Positions 37,750 to 49,810 of a stretch of 64,000 nt of DNA are shown one piece after another (within the stretch, counting starts at the first letter, position 1; each line of letters begins with the position of its first letter). The notes beneath the pieces are model-generated. The model had not been told where the DNA came from and ran no database searches. It worked only from the letters and a program-made list of their open reading frames with translations. The stretch covers positions 8,984,657 to 9,048,656 of the forward strand of contig OX438757.1 of NCBI GenBank assembly GCA_949316235.1. The letters are read 5' to 3'. The position numbers and the translations under genes are program-made. The stretch comes from Oegoconia quadripuncta (Eukaryota; Arthropoda; Insecta; Lepidoptera; Autostichidae).

Positions 37750-37960
37750 TACCTCTTTATCCGACTGCCCAAGAAAGGAGGTGTATTCGAGTGTATGTAT
37801 GTCCGTTCCTTTGGCGCATCCCGGAGCTTAAACGGCTTGACCGATTTCGATGATGTCGTTAGATTCGTCTTGATGCCTGGAGTGTTATATGAGATATGTT
37901 ATGGTAATTTAACATGTCGTCCGCAAAATATAAAATATCCTGTCGGGTTTCTTGGTTTTG
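37750..37960 (+). repeat. Interspersed repeat family F
   Basis: It contains CCGACTGCCCAAGAAAGGAG, CTTGACCGATTTCGATG and GATTCGTCTTGATGCC. An inverted copy is at 57830-58000. Confidence 0.5.
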
Positions 37961-38475
37961 AAATACTTAAATAGTTATTGTCTGTAGTGAATTTTCATAT
38001 CGTTCAATGCCTGTTTTTTCCTACCTGTCCTTGTAGACACGCAATATAATAGTTTTTTTACTACTTTACTAAGATAGAAATGATACATCCAAGAATAAAA
38101 CTAAATCTTATTTAATGTTATTGCAATTATTTTGTGTAATAAGTATTTCGAACACAAATCAATTTAGTAATTCAAGGCCTTACCATGTCACTTAGAACCT
38201 TCCCATATATTTGCCATTCGCGAGCACCAACTATTTATATGTAAAATACGTTTCTTTGACGTGCGAGTAATTTCAATTGTATAACTGAAGAATTTGGCAT
38301 TGATCTCTTCCATATTCGTATAACTTTTTGCGTCAGCAGACGACAAGTAGCGTACAATTGTTTTCGACGATTTAATATGTAGGTCCGTCTATCTTGTATG
38401 TAATCCGTGTATCTTTTTTATTTTTTTTCCTTTTTTTTTTGTTTTTGTTAATATATTTATACTAAGTTAGCATGT

Positions 38476-38745
38476 ACAGTGGGCCCGTCTCTTCCCGTGG
38501 GTGTAGTAACAGGCTACTAAGGGACTTTCCACCAAAAACCATCTATAGATTTGCATGTTTTAACGGCGATAGGCTCACCCCCAGTCACGTGTGCATTTCT
38601 GTATATTAAAAACGGTGAAACCAGGATGTCGTTTCAAGCATAAAATTTTTAATGTTTGGAATACCCAAACGTTAATGTTTGGGATATCTCTGGCCACCCC
38701 ATTTGGGATAAAGGTTGAGAAGTTATGTAGGTATGTATGTAATTT
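38476..38745 (+). repeat. Interspersed repeat family C, long copy
   Basis: From GGGCCCGTCTCTTCCCGTGG through TTTGGGATATCTCTGGCCAC to GTTATGTAGGTATGTATGTA. The 3' edge resembles the short-repeat tail of the LINE at 29440. Confidence 0.6.
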
Positions 38746-39049
38746 ATCATAGTGCTATATATAAACCTATTATGGATAACTATAAATTTAGAATAACCCG
38801 AGAAAACAGATGATTATATCACCTAGATAAACCAACTGTGTTAAAAGCAAAATATTTTAGAAACGGCTTAACTGATTTCAATCAAATAGGGCTAAAAACC
38901 TATCCCCGAGTTTAATCTTCAATATATTAAAAAAATAAATTTAGAAAACCCTCGGAGACTGTGATATCATCGAAATATTTTTTTTGGTGTAGGTATTGCG
39001 ATGATATGGATAGTCTTTCGAGGGTTATCTAAAGGGTAAAATTTTTATA

Positions 39050-39358
39050 TCATCAACATCAACAGCCCGTAAATATCCCACTGCAGATATAGGCCTTTAC
39101 TCGTATATGAAGGAGTATGGACCAAAGTCTACCACGCTGTACCAATGCGGGGTGGGGACTTCACAAGCCTTTGAATTTTTATTCCTCAGGCATGCAGGAT
39201 TCCTCACCATCTTTTCCTTCGCCGTTCAAGAGCTGTCGGATAATGCACATAAGTAATTAAATTAAATTTATAACCTCATTGGTACATGGTCTGCCTGGGA
39301 ATTTCACCCGGACCTCCCAAATTGGGAGACCGCGTCTTAACCGCTGAGCCACCGACGC
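39050..39358 (-). mobile_element. tRNA-derived SINE (family D)
   Basis: The minus strand begins GCGTCGGTGGCTCAGCGGTT (box A-like), then a decayed box B (GGTCCGGGTGAAATTCCC), and runs to GGGCTGTTGATG. A second long copy is at 52158-52480. Confidence 0.65.
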
Positions 39359-39484
39359 TATTTTTATATTCATCATCATCCCGTAAACATCTAACTGCAG
39401 GGATATAAGTCTTCCAATACGAGGGAAGACTTATAAGTATCCCTGCAGTTAGATGTTTACGGGATGATGATGAATATAAAAATA
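39359..39484. repeat. Near-perfect 126-bp hairpin from SINE D sequence
   Basis: The left arm (39359-39415) and the right arm (to 39484) are inverted copies with a single 4-base indel; the loop is about 8 bases (AATACGAG). Arm text includes CCCGTAAACATCTAACTGCA, which is the SINE D 3' region. Confidence 0.85.
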
Positions 39485-39769
39485 TGGGCCGTGGTGGACA
39501 CGCTGGCCCAATGCGGGTTGGGTATTTTTATATGTTTAAGATTAAATCCGGAGATGCTTTCCTAGCCATGTTTGATGAAATTCGATTAATCCGTTTCTAA
39601 GATACTTTTAATACTATCTTTTGATCTAAGTCTTCCGCCCCCGTACCATGACAGGCGCGATAAAGGTTTATGTCGCGCGAGATATGTAATATTTGTCCTG
39701 CTCATTAGTTTGGACGAAATATACAACTATCCCACTCTCACTCCTACGTCGCACGAAACAAACGATCTC

Positions 39770-39920
39770 ATGCTACGCAGGCTGGATGACTTGCGATATA
39801 GTTTATCACACATTTTATCGCGGTTATCTGTCAAAATGAGCGACATCACAGCCGTACAGCAGCATTTTGACAGTTGCGCGCGATATAACGTGTGATAAAT
39901 TATATCGCGTGTGATCATGC
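39770..39920. repeat. Foldback region with ATATCGCG palindromes
   Basis: The left part GCGATATAGTTTATCACAC pairs with the right part GTGTGATAAATTATATCGC, and CTGTCAAAATGAGCG pairs loosely with GCATTTTGACAG inside. It is likely a small MITE; no clear target duplication. Confidence 0.5.
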
Positions 39921-40571
39921 TACCCTTGCTGCAAGATATAATCATTGTTCCATCAATGTTGTACGGGGTTCTTTCAATTTCCAATTTATAGTTAGTTATG
40001 ATACTATAATCAGAACCTTAAATTAACTTGCTATTGTTATATATTTATTGCTATGTTATTATAGAAATATATAAAAAAACAGGTAAGCGTTTCCTAGATA
40101 ACAAGGTTCGATTGGATGTCACGCACTCATTTAAATAAATTAAACAAACAAATACTCTTTATTGTTTAAATAAGGAAGGTACATTATAAAAATGTATGTC
40201 AAGGTAAATATTTAGCAACTATCTAACAATAACATTCGTTTGATCAGGTGTCACATGCAGAGTTATTATAATATACGTATTACATACTCTATGCACGCAG
40301 CTTTCAAAATGTTTAGTCTACTTATGTGTAGGTATGAGTTGGTTCGGTTACAGCACACAGGTAAACATTATGATTATTACTTATATACTTCACGACTACA
40401 CAACTAGGATATTCGGATTTGTTATATCCATATTTTTAAAGTTATTACAGGTTATTGTATAAAAATTTTAACCAATTAATATGGTTTATCGTTTTTCTTA
40501 CGATTATTCAATAGTTAGTTTGAATTTCAAAATTGCAATATGTAAATCGTCATCAATCAGCAACGATAAAA

Positions 40572-40870
40572 GTTTTTTTTTATGCACAACGGGTTAGCAT
40601 TTGACCTCAATCACATCTGATGTTAAGTGAAGAAGAGGCCGAAGGTGGAAGCGTACTGACCCGGAAACCCAAATACTTGGGGAACTAGCTATCTTATCTC
40701 TGACAACCGGAACTCAACCATGCTATTAACATTGCTGTTTGGCGGCAGATTTAGATAAGATGGTGGTAGCTAGGCAGGCGGACATTTAAAATGCCCTACC
40801 ACCAACCAAACCGAGTACTAAACATGTACCCCGCTGGGGATCGAACCCGCGACCTCCGATTCGTAAACCA
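40572..40870 (-). mobile_element. SINE family B, full length
   Basis: On the minus strand it has a tRNA-like box B (GCGGGTTCGATCCCCAGCGG), the body CATTTTAAATGTCCGCCTGC, and a 3' end CCCGTTGTGCATAAAAAAAA. This shows head and A-rich tail in one copy. Confidence 0.7.
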
Positions 40871-40994
40871 TTTCATTCGTAAATTCATACCTTTTCTAGA
40901 TTTGATTTATTTTGTGCATATCGCAGCCGGTTTCTGTAATGTACCATCCTGTTGAATGATTGGTTACGTAGTTAAACGACAGCATTTAATTGAA

Positions 40995-41290
40995 TTCCTA
41001 AATAATACATACATAAAGTCACGACCATTATCCCAAATGAGGTGGTCAGAGATATCCCAAACATTAGCGTTTGGGTATTCCAAACATTATAAGATTAATG
41101 ATTGATACAACATCCACGGTTCACCTATGAAATATACAGAAATACACACGTGACAGGGGGTGAACCCATCACCTTTGAATAGCGCAAATATGTAGAAGTT
41201 TTTGGTGAAAAGACCCTTAGTCATCCACGCGAAGAGACGCATTGGTTCTATTCTATTTGAATGCCGAAACCACACAGCACGACTAAATAA
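40995..41290 (-). repeat. Interspersed repeat family C
   Basis: Inverted relative to 38476. It holds ACATAAAGTCACGACCATTA, then ATCCCAAATGAGGTGGTCAG and CGTGACAGGGGGTGAACCCA. Confidence 0.6.
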
Positions 41291-41804
41291 TGCTTAACGT
41301 TTTAATTGAAAGACTAATATGGCTAGCCAAATGCAATAACAAGTTGACATAAATTTAACTATTAATGTTTAATTAGAAAACCATACATAGGGCTAAAACA
41401 AAAACTGCCAAGGCAATTTTTATTACAATTTAAACACCTTCGGTGCCAATATTCACGAGATGGCGCCAACAGCTGTATAAGAACAACCTAATGGTTTTTT
41501 GAGTTTTTAAATATTTTATTCGTCAAATACTTTTGAATCATTTAGCAAATGGTTCTATACATACATATAGTTAATTTAAAAGCTTTAACGTAGTATTAAT
41601 CTATTTGGCTAAGCGTCTTTTATTAAATACCGCGGTTTAACTAAATGGCTTGCTATTCAAAGTAACGTTTATACAAAATCATTAAACGACCTGGCTGCGA
41701 CATAATAACATACACATTGAATAGTAGATACTTAGAGTATATAATATTTATGATAAATATATATAGGGCGACTTTAAATTACCACTTGATACAACTTTTT
41801 TTTA

Positions 41805-41960
41805 AATCCTCTTTTTTAATGAACTACAGATTAGCCATTGACTTCAATCACACATGATATTAACTGAAATAAGCCCCAAGTTGGAATGTGCTCAACTTAT
41901 TAAGGGATTGGCTTGGCTACCTTACCTTACTTAAGCCGGAATACAACAATTTTACAAAGA
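41805..41960 (-). mobile_element. SINE family B, diverged 3' part
   Basis: It contains CTTTTTTAATGAACTACAGA, then CATTGACTTCAATCACAC and GCTACCTTACCTTACTTAAG, recognisable but strongly mutated. Confidence 0.4.
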
Positions 41961-42655
41961 AATATTAATTTTAAAATTTAAAATTTATATTAAATTTTGT
42001 ATATGCATTTCTTTTAATATAAAGACCTAATTTAAAGTCATCCTATATAAAAACTTGCTGTTCAGGCCAGCTTAGTAGTCATTGAGACAATGTATACATT
42101 TGTATAATAAGGTTCCGGTAGACGTTCAAAGTTTAAATATTAAAAGTACGATAAAATGGACACTATGTGCAAAGCTGTTATAAAATGGGACTATTTAGAT
42201 AATAAGCAAGCATGGACATGAAATGCTCGGCGATATTCGGTGTAATTGTAATTTTTTTTCCATGTTTTCATCACAAGTTTAAAAGTGTGTTTATTTAAAA
42301 CAGTCTTAGATTATGTAACTTCATCGGTGTCGTCTTCGATAACGTTGACCAATGAGAAACCGTAAAATTGCGGAGCGAGCGATGAGCCAACCAAACACAT
42401 GTCAGAATGGATGACGATAATGATGAATTTATGTAGTAGAACCCGAGAGCAACCCTTGGGGGTCTTGCTCATTATTCTTTATAGAATCCGCCTACGGAAT
42501 GAGCGGTATGACGACATCAGATGTTCTTTAATAACTTACGATATAAAATATACTAGATTGGTCAAATATATTTTGGTGTCTAAGAAAATGAACCTTTATT
42601 GTAAACTACAGTACGCTATCAAATAAAGACACCGGCCGGTTCTCTTACACAATAA

Positions 42656-42890
42656 GACGACCGATTGGTGTAGTGGATAGTGATCCTGTCAGTGAAACCA
42701 ACGGTTCGGGTTTATAACCCGAAAGGGGTAAATATTTGTGTGATGAATACGAACATTTATTCCCAAGTCATCGATGTTTATATAAATATTTATGAATGTT
42801 TATCCGTTATCTAGTTTCCATAGTACAAGCTTTGCTTAGTTAGTGACTAGATGATTAGTGTAAGTGTTCGAAATATTTATTTATTAATAA
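42656..42890 (+). mobile_element. SINE family A, uninterrupted copy
   Basis: Head GATTGGTGTAGTGGATAGTG, decayed box B (CGGGTTTATAACCCG), body GTGTGATGAATACGAACATT, then ATCGATGTTTATATAAATAT and tail to ATTTATTTATTAATAAAT. It serves as the reference empty site for the Helitron at 848. Confidence 0.75.
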
Positions 42891-43467
42891 ATAACAAGAT
42901 AATATAACCACCTAGGCAGTTAATTTTGATGTTGACTATTACTTAAATTAACTACGTTTGCTGAGATTTTATATGTAGGTATAGCATTTTAATAATAGAT
43001 GTCAAAGATTTTAGGAAAGATAGAACGTCCTACTCCACTTATATTTCGAGAGGTTACTATCTACCATTAATAAAATTTACAACAGCCCATCTTATTTTAT
43101 AGATGTGTTTAAGAGCCGTTAGCTGCTTCATTTTCTACTGAGGAATTTGTGTTTCTATATAAAGCTGTTGAAAATTAAATAAGTATGTGGCAAAGCAATT
43201 TTATGCTTTCAGTCGATAAGTCCCATTGTAGGGCACAAGTCAGGTGATAATTGAAGGGTATTTTAATAATCAAGAACATTATAAATGAGTCAAGAATCGG
43301 TAGCTTGTCACAATTCAGCAAACAAGTGCGGTTAGGTGAGGACAGATAATTGTCTCCGACAATTTTCCAAGCATACAGGTTGTTACAATCCGTTCAAATA
43401 ACCTTTATTTCATAAGATACTATCAGTTTTTTAACTTAAAATTACTCATCATTCACATAAATTAAAT

Positions 43468-43920
43468 GCATAACGTCACTGCATTCCCAAATGGGGTGGT
43501 CAGACATATTTGGGAATTTGTGGTTAGCACTTGTGTATTCCAAACATTAGAAGCGTAATGCTTAAAACAACATCCACGGCTCACCTTTGGAAAAATGCAG
43601 AAATGCATACAGAACAGGGCATGAGCCTATTGCAGTTAAAACCATCTTATAAATCTGCCGCCAAGCAGCAATGTCAATAGCATTGTTGTGTTCCGGTTGT
43701 CAGAGATAAGATAGCCCGTCCTCCAAATGTGTCGGGGTTTCCGGGTCAGTACGCTTCCACCTTCGACCTCATCTTCACTTAACATCACGTGTGATTGAGG
43801 TCAAGTACCAACCCGTTGGGCATAAAAAAAAACGAGCAAGCCTATAGTTACCTATGTGTTTTTTGGTGGAAAGACCCATAGTCTTATTTTACGACACCCA
43901 TGGGAAGAATAATTGTAACA
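43468..43920 (-). repeat. Family C repeat split by a family B SINE
   Basis: The first part (43468-43640) and the second part (about 43838-43920) are family C in the same order as 40995-41290. Between them, 43641-43837 is SINE B on the plus strand ending GTTGGGCATAAAAAAAA. Confidence 0.65.
43641..43837 (+). mobile_element. SINE family B nested in family C
   Basis: 5'-truncated, starting CCATCTTATAAATCTGCCGC and ending in the A-rich tail. Nesting shows it is younger than the host copy. Confidence 0.65.
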
Positions 43921-44589
43921 AAGTATTATTTTTACGTGCCGACACCAATGAGCACAAAACTATAAAATTTTCAAATTACCGCTCATTCGCAATAGAATGA
44001 GCAAGAAACTCAAGGAAACCATCATGATCTTATTTTATTGATGTTTGCATTAAACCACTATGACAATACAATTTAGTACTAAGCCTTGAACACCTCAGAT
44101 TTGATAAATATTGGCCCACCATTTAAGTTTTCATTTAATACTTTTTTTAAAGAAAGAAAGAAACGTCACATTGAATTCGGTTGTTTAACCAATTTTTGGT
44201 ATTTCAATTATTTTCAAAATCACCACATCTTTGCCTCTACACTATTCCCATTGTAACTTCTAATAAACTACGGTCGACAGTGGCACTCTGCACTGTGCCC
44301 ACAGAAAGCGACCAGTGTCAGTGCGCAGTGTATACCAGTGTGTGCAAACATCGGGTAAACATCGATGATAAATATTATATCATAAAAAAATATTGACTTC
44401 CTTAACTACTTTTTCAACTCCCTCAAAACGGTCCCACAAACCGTCAATCTGTCTTCATAATGATGCAACATCTCTAAATAACTGTATCAATTTTTTCCCG
44501 TGATACTCGGATATACAGTAAGATTTCAGTAGGTCAGATCTCCTACGCAAAATATAGTAGTTAAGTAAGAATAATAAAAGAAGATCTCT

Positions 44590-44760
44590 TGACGCAGTCG
44601 CATTCGCTTTCGATTAGCGAAGTTAAGCAATGTCTGGCGCGGTCAGTGCTTGGATGGGTGACCGCTGGCGGCATTTTAATATGAATGTCTCCGTGCTTCG
44701 GGGGCACGTTAAAGTCGGTGCCGGTTGTTTTCTATTAAAGGCAATTGATAAGCCAAGTCG
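44590..44760 (+). mobile_element. 5S rRNA-derived SINE
   Basis: The text GCGAAGTTAAGCAATGTCTG, then GCGCGGTCAGTGCTTGGATG and GGTGACCGCTGGCGG, follows the internal control region of insect 5S rRNA. The first part of 5S is missing or decayed and the sequence goes on into GGGGCACGTTAAAGTCGGTG, a body seen in SINEs and not in 5S genes. Confidence 0.7.
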
Positions 44761-44989
44761 GTGGCCTACAGAGGCGGCTTACAACACTGACTGTCGGATT
44801 GCGATCTCAATAAATGCCTATTCACCTTGCTCTTGAAGATTGTAGGATTTCGGAAAGAATGACACTGGAAGAGAGCTCCATGCCTTTACTGTTCGCATTA
44901 TGGACGAAAAGCTAAACCGCTTATTGCAAGTGTTTGGTATAAATCCATTATCATTTTAGTTAGAGATGGTCGTATCGTCTTAATCGCCG

Positions 44990-45140
44990 ACGCAAAAAGG
45001 GGTGTTATGCTTATAAATTTAAAGCCTTAATCTGTCTGTGAGTCTGAGGTCATATAGCACCAAAACGGCTGAAACGGTTTGGATACGGTTTTTTGAATAT
45101 TGCTCTTTGCGAGCTTATCCTCAGCCATGTTTATGGAAAT
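44990..45140 (+). repeat. Interspersed repeat family G
   Basis: GCCGACGCAAAAAGGGGTGT, then CCAAAACGGCTGAAACGGTT. Same family as 22578. Confidence 0.45.
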
Positions 45141-46549
45141 AGTTTACGATGTTTCAGAAAGTTAAATTTACCTAGATGATTTGATGGTCTAACAGGGATT
45201 TTACAAATTTCAGTTGTGTCGTTAGATATTTGTTCTTTGTACCTATTTATAGGTGTAACTAAAATAGTTGTTGAACAATAAATGCATCTTAATATTAAGT
45301 ATATGTCATACAAATTATTTGAACATTACATGTTTGTTATTTTTCAATTGGGGTGATGAATACAAATATTTATCCCGAATCGTGTATGTTTATAAAATGT
45401 TTATATATGTTTATCCGTTATCTTGTTGTTATTATTGTTACTGTTTGCTGTTATCGTGTCAAATAAAAATATGTCGTTATCATGATGCCAAAACTGACTA
45501 AACGCAAAAATGTGATTCTGAGATAATTCAATGTAAAGATTTAAAGTACAATTTTTTAGCAAAATTTTCTTACGGTTGTGATTACCTTTTTAATTGTATT
45601 AATTCCTCAACGTGGGGACGTTGTAATGCTGTTGATGATGATGATGAATTGATGAATGATATTTACAAATAAATTTTATCACAATGTTTTATTTATTTCT
45701 TCTGAAGCTGAGTAACTGGTGATGCCAGATTATTCTCACAGAATTGGATAAATCTGTGGGAGATTGACATGTGTGGAGGAAAAGGGAAGATCTTCCACAG
45801 GGTTGTTGTGTTGGTATTGCCTGGGGACCGCTGTCCTACAGTCATTAGCGGCGTCTTTCCTATATGCAATGTCTTGAGAAAACTTCGTTAGCGCGATGTA
45901 GGATTCGCGCTCTAATAGGTCGACTTAATAATGACACCCCCACGAAACTAAAAAAATGTCTGAGAGACATATTTATCAATAGTTTCCTAAATTACTTCAT
46001 ACAAAATAAAATCAGTTTCACTGTATTTTACGGGGGGCAAGCCTTAAAACCAAACTATATTGATGAATTACCATCTGCATGTTGTCATTCTTATTGATAC
46101 AAACCACCAATTAGCTTCGACCTTGCCCTCCAATTACTAGAGAACGACATCGCTCTAGAAATACAGTGTGTTGCCTTTTATGGCTACGTATATAAGTTCT
46201 TTTATAACACGGAATTCTATTTTTTTAAGTGCCAGAAACAAATATTTTCTGCAAGTATGTTCTTTATGTCCGATAAGTAATATAATAATAAATAATGTGG
46301 ATATTTAGCCTATGGATACTAGTAAATGATAGATAGATACTTAAATCGTTTATTTGTATCTCCAGTCACATACATACCATTCCAAAAGCAATTGGAGAAA
46401 CATATTTTATAACAATCCATAAAAGTAACATCAGGATACACTAAGAGTAAGTGTGTGCTACAGCTGTACAAATGGGTCATAGCTCAGTGTGTATAATTGC
46501 TCAGAGAGCAAAACACTGATTTTCAGCTATTACTGATAACTTACAAAAA

Positions 46550-46645
46550 TATCTAAGACTCGGGAATAAATGTTCTTATTCATCAAATAAACATTTATCC
46601 CTTGCGAGATTCGAAACTAGGGTCACTACGCCAATTACTCATTAA
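46550..46645 (-). mobile_element. SINE family A, decayed
   Basis: The plus strand reads GACTCGGGAATAAATGTTCT, then CCCTTGCGAGATTCGAAAC and GGGTCACTACGCCAATTACT, the complement of head and box B. Confidence 0.55.
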
Positions 46646-47114
46646 AATATAAGTCATAGGGTCACTTATAGGATACTTATAGGGGCAAATATTTTTACTC
46701 AGTGTTACTCGTACCAAGCAGACAACTTCTGTACAGCTCAGAATATCCTGACGTTACAATATAGATAACGTTGTTTAAGTCACGACTGGGGATCGAACCA
46801 AACTTAGCGATACGAATTCAATAGAAGGTTGTGCATGTAATGTAGTAGTTCGAGTACAGTTACTGTTCTGGTAGATACAGTTAGAGTTCCGCTATCGTGT
46901 CTAACTCTAATCAATCTTGATCCCGAGTTATGCCTAGATCTATTGTGTATCTTACGTGAAACGTGATTGGTGCTTGCTATGAATGAATTCCTTTCTTAAA
47001 ATTCAAATAAGTTTATTTCGTAAGTCAGAGTAACATTTGAAATCGTCATGAAATACAATTATCCCTTATTCATAAGGCAGACTCCCCAGAGAAGAACGAG
47101 CAAGAAACTGGTAG

Positions 47115-47190
47115 ACTATGACCCATGGACTATAGACGAGGGAAGGCCTATATCCCTGCAGAGAGATGTTTACGGGCTGATGATGATACA
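47115..47190 (-). mobile_element. SINE family D fragment
   Basis: The plus strand carries GACGAGGGAAGGCCTATATC, then CTGCAGAGAGATGTTTACGG, which is the SINE D 3' part in inverted order compared with 52158. Confidence 0.5.
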
Positions 47191-47410
47191 TAAAATTTTC
47201 GTAAATATATTGCGATGCCAATATAAAACGGACAAGAAAACGAAAAAATGTTATTTATTGTGTTGAGGTGAAGACGAAGGTGGATGTGCGCTCTGTCGAA
47301 CTCCTAACATGTTATGTGTCCTTCATATAACCGGAATATGCATATGAAGGTAGCTAAACCATCAACCAAACCAGTGGTGTATACTACAAAACTAGGGGAT
47401 CGAAACCCAG

Positions 47411-48333
47411 CCCAGGGAAAATACGTTTAGACCTCGGAAAAACGCATGCCCGCGATTTTCTTGAAACAATTAATAAAGTGTTGTAAATGTAGTAACAATT
47501 GCTAAAAAGTTAAGCATTTCTAAAAAACGCAAGTACCTATATATTTTTCCAAATAAGTAAAGTTGAAAAATGTGTTTTTTTTTTAAATGCTCAACTTATG
47601 GGTATTTCTTTTAATTCAAACATTTAAGGAAATTATCGTTACAAAATATTAGTTCTCATTTTTATTTCTTAAGCAATGCAGCTCGACAGTATTTTCAGCT
47701 AAACACATACATGCCTAACTATAACATGCTTAGTTTATTACCCATTAATAAGTTAACTGTGTTTAACAAAAGTCTATGTAATTAAATATCAGTTAGTATT
47801 TATTGTTATTATTTTTTTTTTTATATGAGAGAGCGGCAAACGAGCATGCGGGTCACCTGATGGAAAGTAATCACCGCCGCCCATGGACACCCGCAACACC
47901 AAAGTGTCACAGATGCGTTGCCGGCCTTTGAGGAAGGTGTAGGCTCGTTTCTTGAAGGTTCCAATGTCGTACTCGTTCGGGAACACCGCTGCCGGAAGTC
48001 CGTTCCACAGGGTGGTCGTACGTGGTAAGAAGTTTCTTGAGAAACGTACAGTGGTAGACTTCCACTCATCCAGGTGATGTGGATGGAAATTTAATTTTCT
48101 CCGAGAAGTGTATCGGTTAAATTGAGCAGCGGGTATTAGCTCGAACAGTTCTTCAGAACACATTGTTATTAAATAACAAATTAATAAGGGTTTTCAAAAA
48201 AATTTAGACTAAGCTATAATTTTTTTAGGCTTAGTTATTCAAAATTATTTCTCTACTCTATAAGATAGCAACTTTATAAGTCGGTTCTGAATTATGTCTA
48301 GCTAAGCTAATTTTTTACCGTATTTTCCCTGGG
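47411..48333. mobile_element. CCCAGGGAAAATACG element, second copy, split by a LINE fragment
   Basis: The ends match 25201-25751 in inverted orientation, and inner blocks such as GTTAACTGTGTTTAACAAAA and ATTGCTAAAAAGTTAAGCAT line up. Without the 360-bp insertion it would be about 560 bp. Confidence 0.75.
47812..48161 (-). mobile_element. 5'-truncated LINE inserted in the foldback element
   Basis: The minus strand encodes [20 protein letters not shown], then [18 protein letters not shown] and [14 protein letters not shown], a known lepidopteran non-LTR reverse transcriptase tail (Jockey/CR1-like, from memory). Its A/T tail is at the left (T run from 47812). The 10-base target duplication ATTGTTATTA is at 47802-47811 and 48162-48171. 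Confidence 0.8.
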
Positions 48334-48809
48334 CCATGAGCTAACGCTTACAGCGATGGGTTTTATTTGAAGCATGCGTACGTAAACTGTCAAATATTAT
48401 AAATGTGTAGACAAAGATAATGAATTAGCTTAGGTAGATATGGTCTGTGTAAAGATACCTTGGTATACATACCATACTTGGTACACAGAACGCTTCAAAA
48501 GTGTCCAGTTCAGCTAAAAGATTTCTTTTTCCCTTGAATTTCTAACGGAAATTCGGTCAGTGATGGAACGCATTACCGCATACAATCCGCGCAAGTCCAT
48601 CGTTAGAAATTTTCAAGAAATGAGTAAAAAAACATTATTGTCTTCATGATTTCTCCTCAGTATTATAGTATTTATTTATTATTTACCATAATGTGAGTAC
48701 TCATAATGTATATATTTATACTTAGTATTATATGTATGTATATTGATAATTTGTTTGAAATAAGACTCCGAATAAGTTTGGGGATTTCAGGTGAGCGCGA
48801 TTACACTTT

Positions 48810-48872
48810 CGTCTCATTTTCACTTAACATCAGGTCTGATTAAGACCAACGCTAACACGTGGTCCATAAAAA
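48810..48872 (+). mobile_element. SINE family B, 3' fragment
   Basis: TTTTCACTTAACATCAGGTC followed by GGTCCATAAAAAAA. Confidence 0.5.
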
Positions 48873-49554
48873 AATCTGAAAATGAAATAACAAGTCAAGA
48901 TAATAAATACACGTCTGCGATAAGGTAATTCGGCGGAAACCTAGTAGAAATTTTAAATGTAGAATTGTATTGTAAACATAAAACAAAGCTTAAACCTACT
49001 TATAACACAGCGGTATTTCTTCCAGTCAAATATAGAGTTAGCTAACGAGTTAGGTATAGGTAGAGCTAGTAAAGGACAGAATGTTCATATTACATTGTTT
49101 TAAAACAACAGGAACAATTAATAGAAATATCCACATAGCTTATCATGATGGTCCGCCCACTGGTCCACGGCCGGACATAGGCAATTTTCTAGCACTGCGA
49201 CACCTATAAATATACTCCATTTACGATTGGACACGATGTTACAGTCGTCGTTGGAACAATGAGATAATTTGTGAACGTAAGTAAACAGTATTTCCCTGTG
49301 CATTCACTGATTTAACCTTCAATTAACTAACTGCCGTATCTTTTATGGTTCCATCAAAAGGAAACCCTTGCGCCGATATTTTTCAGTTAAGTTTGCTCTA
49401 AAACTAGTTTGACTAGCTATTATTATTTGGATAATAAAAGCAATGCATCGCTCGTAAGTCCAACTCGGCGATATTAACTTTAACTGTTTATAAAGAATTT
49501 TGTACATATTTATAAAAACGAAATAGTAAATACACATTTAAAAATTAAATAATA

Positions 49555-49810
49555 AATATATAAAACACACATTTACAAATAAAAAATTTGTCCCTGATCT
49601 TGCTGAGAAGGGTGCCTAAGAGGCTAAGTGCGTTTCCTCTTTGGACAGCTAGACTTAGCCTCTGAGCGAAATAGAAGCCAGCCTTCCGATCATTTGAAGC
49701 TTCGATCAGACGCTCTGATAACTCAGATATCAGAAAAAGACAATGAGCGCCTGGCAGACACGGCCCAAGGGTTTCCACCCCAAACGGAGCAAAAATATAA
49801 TCTCTCATTG
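49555..49810 (-). mobile_element. LINE C-terminal fragment
   Basis: The minus frame reads YIFAPFGVETLGPCLPGAHC, then RLIEASNDRKAGFYFAQRLS and LAVQRGNALSLLGTLLSK. FAPFGVETLGP...GSYFxQRxSxAIQRGNA is a tail I know from insect LINE reverse transcriptase ORFs. It is distinct from the fragment at 47812. Confidence 0.65.

Noticed and set aside
44590..44710. Functional 5S rRNA gene
   Set aside because: Only the internal part of 5S is recognisable and unrelated repeat text follows; it is better explained as a SINE.
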